Under the pieces are notes generated by a model. It did not search any database. It was given only the letters and a program-made list of their open reading frames with translations, and had not been told where the DNA came from. From positions 1 to 12,763 of the forward strand of contig JAXDBN010000134.1 in the NCBI GenBank assembly GCA_034678805.1: DNA of 12,763 bases. The letters run 5' to 3'. The stretch comes from PHAA01 sp034678805 (GTDB taxonomy: Bacteria; Bacillota; Syntrophomonadia; Syntrophomonadales; Syntrophomonadaceae). Positions 6,947 through 12,763 of the stretch are shown here, piece after piece (the stretch's first letter is position 1; the number at the start of each line of letters is the position of its first letter). The position numbers and the translations under genes were made by a program.

Positions 6947-7068
6947 CAGACCATCAAAAAAGGCTGATAGCTGCGTTAATACGAATTACCGTTCAATCGA
7001 AGTGCCTCATGTACGTTCCGATCACGGACCTTCCTATTAATTTGCTCTGAGCCTTTTTAGTTGGTCTG
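6947..7068. repeat. Imperfect 19-bp inverted-repeat element, possible structured RNA or MITE-like relic
   Basis: CAGACCATCAAAAAAGGCT (6947-6965) and the reverse complement of 7050-7068 agree at 17 of 19 positions. Inside them the pairing continues symmetrically: AGC 6969-6971 with GCT 7044-7046, then GTTAATA 6975-6981 with TATTAAT 7035-7041 (one G-U pair). Near the apex is a small hairpin, TCCG 7017-7020 with CGGA 7025-7028, loop ATCA. The element therefore folds into one long, bulged rod of about 122 nt. It has no supported ORF and lies between convergent genes (yebC plus, hydrolase minus), so it cannot be a leader for either. It could be a small RNA, a bidirectional 3'-end structure, or a non-autonomous mobile-element relic. 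No known RNA family was recognised, and no flanking target duplication of usual length was seen. Confidence 0.65.
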
Positions 7069-7105
7069 ATTATGGTAGATTTCGTTGACGGCCTGTGGGC
7101 AGTGC

Positions 7106-7121
7106 TTATTTATGCCTGGCC
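7106..7121. repeat. Direct-repeat copy of the 6930-6945 hairpin arm at the 3' end of the hydrolase gene
   Basis: TTATTTATGCCTGGCC (7106-7121) matches TTATATATGCCTGGCC (6930-6945) at 15 of 16 bases. The 7106 copy encodes the last residues (Ala-Arg-His-Lys) and the stop of the minus-strand hydrolase. The two copies flank the 6947-7068 inverted repeat. Confidence 0.7.
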
Positions 7122-7993
7122 TTTGCCCTTTTAATAATCAGGTTCATGACTGCCATCATCATTTCTTTCGGGTAGTAACTCAACCCATCTTTCATGTACT
7201 TATCGTAAAGTATGGATGTCAAATCATCTTCACTCATACCTGCCTGCAGTTGTTCCATAACCCAGGAGGCAACATACTCAGCCGAGGCCAGGGAATTTTC
7301 ATAAAGCTGGGATACTTGTTCCCCGACTGCCAATTCTCCATGGGCTCCACCTAGGATTTGAGTAGGGTATTGCCTAAGCTTTTTGATCGTATCAACATAA
7401 AGGTCATAACCTTGGAAAAATATTGGGGGCATTACCCCGCTGGTGGCCGCAAATCCAACCGCATCTGATACCAACATAACCTGGTCCAGAGGTATATAGG
7501 CAGCTATGGAACATGCACTATGCCCTGGAGCATCTAAAATTTTAATGCTTAGGTCAGGTTCAATATCCAGAGAATCGCCTTCCCCAACTACCATATCTAC
7601 TTTCAAGGTACCGGATTGCTGGCCAATATCGGTAATTTTATCGATAAATCCATTTTTTAAATAAGTTTGCGAAACAAGAGCATCATTACGGAAATGATCG
7701 GCCATCACGTCCTCTCTGGACATGGTTTTCTGAGCTGCGCTACTAGCTACCACCTGTGCATCCGGGAATAGATTAAGCAGGAGCGGGAGTCCGCAAATGT
7801 GGTCAAAGTGAGAATGAAGAGCAACTATGTATTTAATCCTGGGTTTATCAGAAATGGAGGCCCATTGTTCCTGGAATATCTGCGCAGCAGCAGTTGTGCC
7901 GCATTCAACCAGAGCTGCTGTTTCATTACCTACAAGGTAAAAATTGAAAAAGCCATTACCCAGAAGTCTAACATGGGGGCTAATTTGTCGCAT
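7106..7993 (-). CDS. Metallo-beta-lactamase-fold hydrolase of unknown substrate
   Basis: The 295-residue protein has the metal-binding motifs of the MBL fold in order: H60-S-H62-F-D64-H65, then H158 in DAPGHSA, D177 in SDAVG and H218 in GAHGE, enough to bind two metals. Such enzymes hydrolyse thioesters, lactones, nucleic acids or other substrates; the substrate here cannot be read from sequence. The C-terminal 75 residues form a helical extension. The ATG at 7993 is chosen because GCGAGGTG (plus-strand 8000-8007) lies 6 nt upstream. An in-frame ATG at 8026 has no ribosome binding site. The gene runs opposite to its neighbours and sits between yebC and the BofC-like/ruvC genes, so it is probably expressed alone. 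No good promoter was found in 7994-8207. Its last codons lie in a direct repeat. Confidence 0.87.
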   Translation of the reverse strand: MRQISPHVRLLGNGFFNFYLVGNETAALVECGTTAAAQIFQEQWASISDKPRIKYIVALHSHFDHICGLPLLLNLFPDAQVVASSAAQKTMSREDVMADHFRNDALVSQTYLKNGFIDKITDIGQQSGTLKVDMVVGEGDSLDIEPDLSIKILDAPGHSACSIAAYIPLDQVMLVSDAVGFAATSGVMPPIFFQGYDLYVDTIKKLRQYPTQILGGAHGELAVGEQVSQLYENSLASAEYVASWVMEQLQAGMSEDDLTSILYDKYMKDGLSYYPKEMMMAVMNLIIKRAKARHK

Positions 7994-8207
7994 CAACAAC
8001 ACCTCGCTTTCTATTATTAATATCATACTAACATCGGAAATGAGTTATGGTCTATCGCAATATTTTATGATGGGCCAGGAACACTAACCCAATCCAACAA
8101 TCCCAATACATAATTGAACCAAGTATGCCAATAATCACCTATATTATCCGCCGATAGAGTATAAATACATGAAAAAGAGGAGAAAATAGGGAGCAGAGGT
8201 GATTGAA

Positions 8208-8774
8208 GTGAACAAAAAAGCTGTATATGCTTTATTAGGTATCAGCATAATGGCGGGTTTGGTCATGGGGTATTATTTCCGCAGCGAATCCTTCAAGTTT
8301 TTTAGCCCTGAACAACAGAAACCCACAATAAATACTGGGACTGCGGAGATAATAGTTGATTTGGATACTCCCATAGTTCTGGAAACTGAATACTTGCGTT
8401 CCCAGAAGATAATAATTTCTGAGTTTGAAAACCGCACGGATATAGTTGGATTGAGCTTGGCGGAGATACGCACTAAGTACACTAATGCCAATGGCTACTC
8501 GATAAGTTTTAACAACGGCAGCTTGGTGATCCGGCAGTCCATCGATGATTGGTCCCCTGAAGATAAGGCTAAGTGCCGACTTAAGGAGTACCAGGATATG
8601 GTAGCCATATTCAATGGCCCTGATCCACAGCATGATACCTTGATGAAGGTCACCGCCATACATTTTTCGGGATTGCCTGCAAACATTAAGGAGGCTATTT
8701 TAGACGGTGAGTACGAATTCGAAAACGAGGCGGCAGTAAACGATGCTTTGGAGAACCTAGACGAATATTTTTAA
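8208..8774 (+). CDS. Membrane-anchored BofC-like protein
   Basis: The 188-residue protein has a single N-terminal hydrophobic segment (about residues 6-23) after a Lys-Lys start, then a predicted exported domain. The C-terminal part (about 115-188), with KEYQDMVAIFNG, ...LMKVTAIHFSGLP and a final acidic VNDALENLDEY, resembles the BofC C-terminal domain, including its usual ...LP...L.DG...E..L..LE pattern. In Bacillus, BofC acts in the forespore intermembrane space to restrain the SpoIVB sporulation signal. Related genes often precede ruvC in Clostridia, which supports the call and suggests a spore-former, although the role here is unproven. GTG 8208 is preferred because GAGGTG (8196-8201) is 6 nt away; GTG 8199 (three residues longer, AGGGAG upstream) is also possible. 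A terminator follows directly, so it is transcribed separately from ruvC. Confidence 0.62.
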   Translation: MNKKAVYALLGISIMAGLVMGYYFRSESFKFFSPEQQKPTINTGTAEIIVDLDTPIVLETEYLRSQKIIISEFENRTDIVGLSLAEIRTKYTNANGYSISFNNGSLVIRQSIDDWSPEDKAKCRLKEYQDMVAIFNGPDPQHDTLMKVTAIHFSGLPANIKEAILDGEYEFENEAAVNDALENLDEYF

Positions 8775-8799
8775 CCCGGCCCCCGGTAAGCGCCGGGTT
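8773..8799 (+). terminator. GC-rich hairpin overlapping the BofC-like stop codon
   Basis: AACCCGGC (8773-8780) pairs with GCCGGGTT (8792-8799) across an 11-nt loop. Only a short TTTATAT follows, so alone it is a weak terminator. It may cooperate with the stronger hairpin just downstream. Confidence 0.5.
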
Positions 8800-8804
8800 T
8801 ATAT

Positions 8805-8843
8805 AAGGGGTGAGGTTCTACGGGACCTTACCCTTTTTATTTT
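8805..8843 (+). terminator. Intrinsic terminator after the BofC-like gene
   Basis: A 12-bp stem (8805-8816 with 8825-8836, two G-T pairs) carrying a GGGG/CCC core is followed by TTTTTATTTT. It separates the BofC-like gene from ruvC. Confidence 0.82.
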
Positions 8844-8865
8844 CTACATAGCCCAGTAAGGTTAT

Positions 8866-8894
8866 TTGAAGTATCATATTAGTACATTTATACC
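8866..8894 (+). promoter_or_regulatory. Possible promoter for the ruvC-ruvA-ruvB genes
   Basis: TTGAAG (8866-8871) and TATACC (8889-8894) are 17 nt apart, about 20 nt before the ruvC start and after the preceding terminator. The -10 box is only a partial match. A promoter is expected here because of that terminator. Confidence 0.38.
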
Positions 8895-8914
8895 TTATTG
8901 AGGTAATTAAGTTT

Positions 8915-9418
8915 ATGTTAGTATTAGGAATCGACCCGGGTACTGCTATTACAGGATTTGGTCTGGTTGAGGGTAGTCGGGGAAAAGAAAGGCTCATCCA
9001 TTATGGGGTAATTAGGACTTCCCCAACCATTGGGATGCCCCTGCGCTTGGCTAAAATCAACCGGGATTATGAACAATTATTAAATGATTACCAGCCCGAT
9101 GCGGTAGCTGTGGAGCAGATATTTCATCATAAGAATGCCAAAACAGTAATAACAGTTGCCCAGAGCCGGGGAGTAATTATTATGGCTTCGGCCTTACGGG
9201 AGATATACGTGGCTGAATATACACCATTACAGGTAAAACAAGCAGTCACCGGATATGGTAATGCCGACAAAAAACAGGTACAGACAATGGTCCAGAAAAT
9301 ATTGGGGCTTGATGACATTCCACGTCCAGATGATGCAGCCGATGCTTTGGCTATTGCCCTATGTCACCTTCATTCCTATCGGCTGGGAGGAATATTCAAA
9401 AAGGGGCGATTAGGCTGA
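8915..9418 (+). CDS. ruvC: Crossover junction endodeoxyribonuclease RuvC
   Basis: The 167-residue protein begins MLVLGIDPGTAITGFG, the RuvC signature. It shows the four acidic catalytic positions of this RNase H-like resolvase: D7, E67 in VAVEQIF, and D140 and D143 in RPDDAADALAIALCH. It cuts Holliday junctions symmetrically as a dimer, working with RuvAB. Length is close to the usual 160-175. TGAGGT (8899-8904) lies 10 nt before the ATG. It is the first gene of the ruvC-ruvA-ruvB set and follows a terminator, so it probably has its own promoter. Its TGA overlaps the proposed start of ruvA. Confidence 0.96.
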   Translation: MLVLGIDPGTAITGFGLVEGSRGKERLIHYGVIRTSPTIGMPLRLAKINRDYEQLLNDYQPDAVAVEQIFHHKNAKTVITVAQSRGVIIMASALREIYVAEYTPLQVKQAVTGYGNADKKQVQTMVQKILGLDDIPRPDDAADALAIALCHLHSYRLGGIFKKGRLG

Positions 9419-10017
9419 TTGCATTTTTGCGCGGAAATTTAGCACAATCAAAAGCAGATTCTATTATTATCGATGTTAATGGTATTGGTTATGAGGTGGG
9501 AGTTCATGGCCGTACCTTGTCTTTATTACCGGGGACTGGGTCTCCTTTAACGCTTTTCACTTTTCTTCAGGTTCTTGATAATGACTTGAAACTGTTCGGT
9601 TTCTTAAACACGGAAGAGTTGGAACTCTTTAAAACTTTGATTACTATATCCGGGCTTGGAGCCCGTACTGCGCTGAACATACTCTCGATATTAAAACCAG
9701 AAGAATTCTATCAGACAGTGATTAGTGCAGACGAGAAAAGACTGTTGACCATTCCTGGTATTGGCAAAAAAACAGCCCAGAGATTGGTATTTGAACTCAA
9801 AGATAAGGTGGGGAAGGGTCAGGACATGGTAATAACCGCCGTTGAAGACGGTGCTATGATAGAAGAATTGTTAGAGGCCTTGGAAGCGCTGGGATACCAG
9901 CGCAGTGAGGTGTTCCCGTTGATCATGAATATGAAATCGCAGGGTGAATTAGCAGAACGGCTAGAGGATAGCATTAAACGGGTTCTGCGCCATAAAGCAT
10001 TACAGATGAAAAAATAG
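9415..10017 (+). CDS. ruvA: Holliday junction branch-migration protein RuvA (probable CTG start)
   Basis: From 9415 the protein is 200 residues and begins (M)IAFLRGNLAQ, the universal RuvA start, with an OB-fold domain (about 1-63). Two helix-hairpin-helix motifs follow (LITISGLGARTALNIL and LLTIPGIGKKTAQRL), then a flexible linker and the small C-terminal domain that contacts RuvB. RuvA tetramers hold the four-way junction open while RuvB drives migration. The family's initiator position is a CTG (9415-9417) lying in a CTGA overlap with the ruvC stop, with AAAGGGG 8-9 nt upstream, which suggests coupled translation from a rare start codon. The only upstream ATG (9361) would add 18 residues unlike the family, overlap ruvC by 58 nt, and has no ribosome binding site. 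The function is certain; the start is not. Confidence 0.93.
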   Translation: MIAFLRGNLAQSKADSIIIDVNGIGYEVGVHGRTLSLLPGTGSPLTLFTFLQVLDNDLKLFGFLNTEELELFKTLITISGLGARTALNILSILKPEEFYQTVISADEKRLLTIPGIGKKTAQRLVFELKDKVGKGQDMVITAVEDGAMIEELLEALEALGYQRSEVFPLIMNMKSQGELAERLEDSIKRVLRHKALQMKK

Positions 10018-10029
10018 GGAGAGATTGGC

Positions 10030-11061
10030 TTGCAGGAAGAGCGTCTGGTATCAACCCAGGCTATAGGTGATGATGAAAGTGTTGATCTTGCTTTAAGACC
10101 TCTGCGGCTAACTGATTACATAGGTCAGGACAAGGTTAAAAGCAACCTGGCAGTGTTTATAGCGGCAGCCCGGGCAAGAAACCAAAGTCTTGATCACGTG
10201 TTGTTGAGTGGGCCCCCAGGATTAGGTAAAACTACCCTGGCTTCAATTATATCGCAGGAGATGGGAGGTTCGATTAGAAGAACCTCGGGCCCGGCTATAG
10301 AGAGGCCCGGCGATCTGGCCGCAATACTGACTAATTTGGAACCAGGCGATGTCCTTTTTATTGATGAGATTCATCGCATGAACCGGAGTATAGAAGAGAT
10401 TATGTACCCGGCGATGGAAGACTTCAGTATAGATATTGTCATAGGCAAGGGACCAGCAGCCCGTACCCTGCAGATTGATCTACCTCCTTTTACCCTTATC
10501 GGAGCTACGACCCGCCCTGGTCTATTAAGTTCCCCGCTTCGCGACCGGTTTGGGATTACTTTTCGACTTGATTTTTATCAGGAAAAAGAACTAGCTGCTA
10601 TAGTCACCCGTGCAGCATCGATTTTAGGAATTGTTATTGACCAGCAAGGCGCAGCTGAAATTGCCCGCTGTTCACGGGGAACACCTCGGGTTGCCAACCG
10701 CTTGCTGAAAAGGGTAGGAGACTTTGCTCTAATCAGAGGCGGCGGCCACATTGACAGGGAAAACGCCATTAGGGCTCTAGAAATGTTGGAAATAGATGAT
10801 CATGGGTTAGACATGGTTGACAGAATGATTTTAGAAGCTATAATAGTGAAGTTCAGTGGTGGACCGGTCGGATTAGAGACTCTTGCAGCTAGTGTGTCTG
10901 AGGAGACTGATACCTTAACCGATGTATATGAACCATATCTTCTGAAACTGGGACTTATTAATAAAACCCCGAGAGGCAGAGTAGCTACGGCAGAAGCTTA
11001 TAGAGTTATGGGCTACCTAATCAAGAACCAAGGCAATGAAGATAGTCTTTTTGACGATTAG
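10030..11061 (+). CDS. ruvB: Holliday junction branch-migration ATPase RuvB
   Basis: The 343-residue AAA+ protein shows the LRP...YIGQ N-terminal motif (about 22-33) and Walker A GPPGLGKTT (61-69). Walker B FIDEIHR (110-116), sensor GATTRPG (158-164) and the arginine-finger region SPLRDRFG (168-175) follow. The C-terminal winged-helix DNA-binding domain ends with TPRGRVAT and AYRVMGY. RuvB hexamers pump DNA through the RuvA-bound junction using ATP. The start is a TTG at 10030, with AGGGAGAG (10016-10023) 6 nt upstream, 12 nt after ruvA. Length and motif order are normal and nothing is missing. Confidence 0.97.
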   Translation: MQEERLVSTQAIGDDESVDLALRPLRLTDYIGQDKVKSNLAVFIAAARARNQSLDHVLLSGPPGLGKTTLASIISQEMGGSIRRTSGPAIERPGDLAAILTNLEPGDVLFIDEIHRMNRSIEEIMYPAMEDFSIDIVIGKGPAARTLQIDLPPFTLIGATTRPGLLSSPLRDRFGITFRLDFYQEKELAAIVTRAASILGIVIDQQGAAEIARCSRGTPRVANRLLKRVGDFALIRGGGHIDRENAIRALEMLEIDDHGLDMVDRMILEAIIVKFSGGPVGLETLAASVSEETDTLTDVYEPYLLKLGLINKTPRGRVATAEAYRVMGYLIKNQGNEDSLFDD

Positions 11062-11136
11062 TTGAATGAATACCAAACCACTTTTTATTTAGCAACAATA
11101 CGAATAATTCAGCAAGACCGTTTTAGGATGTGATAT

Positions 11137-11694
11137 ATGATGCCCCGGGTTTTATTGCATATTTGCTGTGGACCCTGTGCCACATACCCGGTTCCCGCTC
11201 TGAGAGATGAAGGATTTGAATTGGTTGGGTATTTCTTTAATCCCAACATTCATCCCTACAATGAATGGATGCAGCGTAAACAGGCCTTGGAGCAGTACTC
11301 TGGAGAAGTTGATTTAAAGGTTATTTATGATGAAAAGTATAATCCCCGCGATTATTTCCAGAAGATTGCCTATCGGGAAAGCCACCGATGCATGATCTGT
11401 TACCAGATGCGGCTGGAGCAGGCAGCCCATATAGCTAAAAGGGGCCGCTTTGACTGTTTTTCCACTACATTGTTAGTTAGTAAACACCAGAAACATGATT
11501 CTATCCGAGAGCTGGGCCAGGCTATAGGTGCCCAGTATGGGGTGCCCTTTCTGTATCGGGACTTTAGGGTAGGATTTAAAAAGACTGGTGAGATCTCAAG
11601 ATCATTGGGATTATACAGACAGCAATATTGTGGCTGCTTATACAGCGAGGTAGAACGCTACGCATCGCGCGAGGTGCGCCGTTTACTAAAGTAA
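11137..11694 (+). CDS. queH: Epoxyqueuosine reductase QueH
   Basis: The 185-residue protein matches QueH (formerly DUF208). It has an N-terminal LLHICCGPCATYP with C10, C11 and C14, YFFNPNIHPYNEW (33-45), the CxxC pair in HRCMICY (C85, C88), FSTTLLVSKHQ (108-118) and QQYCGC (C165, C167). These cysteines are expected to bind an iron-sulfur cluster and adjacent metal. QueH reduces epoxyqueuosine to queuosine in the tRNA wobble position and does so without cobalamin, unlike QueG. The next gene is queA, which makes epoxyqueuosine, so the two catalyse successive steps. Two adjacent ATGs (11137, 11140) are possible starts behind AGGATGTGA. It lies 75 nt after ruvB; no convincing separate promoter was found. 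Confidence 0.93.
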   Translation: MMPRVLLHICCGPCATYPVPALRDEGFELVGYFFNPNIHPYNEWMQRKQALEQYSGEVDLKVIYDEKYNPRDYFQKIAYRESHRCMICYQMRLEQAAHIAKRGRFDCFSTTLLVSKHQKHDSIRELGQAIGAQYGVPFLYRDFRVGFKKTGEISRSLGLYRQQYCGCLYSEVERYASREVRRLLK

Positions 11695-11771
11695 GATTAC
11701 CAAGACAAAATGGCGTCGTCTCGGTGTACCGGATTTATATATTGGAGAGAATAAGGAGACCATATAATCAG

Positions 11772-12763
11772 ATGCCAGATCGCTCCTCTGACAGAGATGT
11801 ATTCCTGCTAGATTCATATAACTATGATCTTCCCCCAGGATTAATAGCTCAGTACCCGGTAGTGCCCCGGGACAGTTCCAGACTTCTGGTAATGGAAAAG
11901 GACAGCGGCCGGTTGCGTGATCGACATTTCAATGATGTAGTAGATTTCTTCGAAGCTGGGGATACGCTGGTTTTAAATGAAACCAGAGTAATTCCAGCTC
12001 GTTTATGGGGTATTAAAGATACTGGAGCCAAAATAGAGCTGCTTTTGCTTAAACAGGTTGGGGATAACTGGGAGGCTCTGGTTAAACCTGCCCGACGGAT
12101 GAAAATAGGAGCGATAGTAAGATTTCCTGGTACAGCAGTATGGGCTGAAGTTGAAGACGTACTCGAAGGTGATGGCTGCCGCTTGATCAGGTTCAATAAT
12201 TGCCCACATCTGGATGTGTTTCTAAACCAATCGGGACAAGTGCCATTGCCTCCCTATGTAGACAGAAAGGCTGAACCGGAAGATCAAATACGTTACCAGA
12301 CAGTTTACGCCAAGAAACCCGGTTCTGCCGCAGCTCCAACCGCTGGCCTCCATTTCACCACGCAGCTAATCGATCGAATTAGGGCTAAAGGTGTTAACGT
12401 TGCTACCATAGTGCTTCACGTGGGCCTGGGAACGTTTCGTCCGGTGACCCGGGAAAATATCAGGGAACACCATATGCACTACGAGCATTTCCAGGTAAGT
12501 CCGGATACAGCAGCTATTTTGAATGATACCCGCAGGCGGAAGAGCAGTATTATTGCTGTTGGAACTACAGTGGTACGCGCTTTGGAATCTGTATATGATG
12601 ACGAATTGGGATTCACAAGCCAAGAAAGTGATACGAATATATTCATCTACCCTGGCTATAGGTTTAAAGCCATTGATAAACTAATTACCAACTTCCATTT
12701 ACCCGGTTCATCCTTATTGATGTTAGTGGCAGGCTTGGCTGGTTTTGACAATACTATGGAAGC
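11772..12763 (+). CDS. queA: S-adenosylmethionine:tRNA ribosyltransferase-isomerase QueA (cut by right edge)
   Basis: From the ATG at 11772 the frame stays open for 330 codons to the window edge. It shows the family's YDLPPGLIAQYP and RDSSRLLVM N-terminal motifs, LVLNETRVIPARL, PLPPYV, RYQTVYAKKPGSAAAPTAGLHFT, VLHVGLGTFRPV, HYEHFQ, AVGTTVVRALES, FIYPGY and FHLPGSSLLMLVAG. Family length is about 340-350, so only some 15-25 residues are missing. QueA transfers and rearranges the ribosyl part of SAM onto preQ1 in tRNA, giving epoxyqueuosine, the substrate of the neighbouring QueH. AAGGAGA (11753-11759) is 12-13 nt before the ATG, a little far. The N-terminus is about 15 residues longer than usual, so a later non-ATG start cannot be ruled out. 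Confidence 0.94.
   Translation, partial: MPDRSSDRDVFLLDSYNYDLPPGLIAQYPVVPRDSSRLLVMEKDSGRLRDRHFNDVVDFFEAGDTLVLNETRVIPARLWGIKDTGAKIELLLLKQVGDNWEALVKPARRMKIGAIVRFPGTAVWAEVEDVLEGDGCRLIRFNNCPHLDVFLNQSGQVPLPPYVDRKAEPEDQIRYQTVYAKKPGSAAAPTAGLHFTTQLIDRIRAKGVNVATIVLHVGLGTFRPVTRENIREHHMHYEHFQVSPDTAAILNDTRRRKSSIIAVGTTVVRALESVYDDELGFTSQESDTNIFIYPGYRFKAIDKLITNFHLPGSSLLMLVAGLAGFDNTME

Noticed and set aside
6920..7068. 6S RNA as the identity of the structured region after yebC
   Set aside because: The rod-like fold is suggestive, but the element is shorter than usual 6S RNA (about 180-200 nt) and no conserved 6S sequence could be confirmed by eye.
7085..7354. Plus-strand 89-codon open frame opposite the metallo-hydrolase
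   Set aside because: It lies antisense to a gene with complete metal-binding motifs, has no ribosome binding site, and is rich in Cys, His and Phe as expected of a shadow frame.
8024..8030. CATACTA, resembling the -10 box of forespore sigma-G promoters, upstream of the BofC-like gene
   Set aside because: There is no matching -35 box at the right distance, and it lies about 180 nt before the gene, so it is probably chance.
8051..8158. 7-bp inverted repeat TCTATCG (8051-8057) / CGATAGA (8152-8158) upstream of the BofC-like gene
   Set aside because: It is short and about 95 nt apart, so it is expected by chance in this AT-rich spacer.

Overview
The window looks like chromosomal DNA of an anaerobic, probably spore-forming Firmicute of the Clostridia type; a Syntrophomonas- or Peptococcaceae-like organism would fit. 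The reasons are the order yebC - BofC-like gene - ruvC - ruvA - ruvB, strong GGAGG-type ribosome binding sites with GTG and TTG starts, an S-box (SAM-I) riboswitch, and an oxygen-sensitive style of homocysteine synthesis. This placement is inferred from gene content, not from a search. No tRNA, rRNA, CRISPR array, transposase or phage gene was seen.

Left part (1-762): the N-terminus of a ComM/YifB-type Mg-chelatase-like ATPase runs off the left edge on the minus strand. It is divergent from a small TatA-like protein-export gene, and the spacer holds a good minus-strand promoter.

Sulfur/methionine block (835-5988): a complete SAM-I riboswitch with its terminator precedes four tightly spaced plus-strand genes. 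These are a cobalamin-dependent methionine synthase without the C-terminal reactivation domain, a COG1900 (DUF39) homocysteine-forming protein, a NIL-plus-two-[4Fe-4S] ferredoxin partner, and a COG2122 (UPF0280, ApbE-like) protein. Together they read as a SAM-repressed route from sulfide and aspartate semialdehyde to homocysteine and then methionine. This is the most interesting system in the window.

Middle (6108-8774): yebC is followed by a compact array of repeats with no protein-coding explanation (perfect hairpin 6920-6945, imperfect inverted repeat 6947-7068, and a direct repeat of the hairpin arm at 7106-7121). A minus-strand metallo-beta-lactamase-fold hydrolase comes next, then a membrane-anchored BofC-like gene with a terminator.

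Right part (8915-12763): ruvC, ruvA and ruvB encode the Holliday-junction resolvasome. queH and a queA cut by the right edge encode the last two steps of queuosine tRNA modification. ruvA appears to start at a CTG inside a CTGA overlap with ruvC. No gene-free stretch exceeds 300 bases; the longest, 6861-7105, holds the repeat array.
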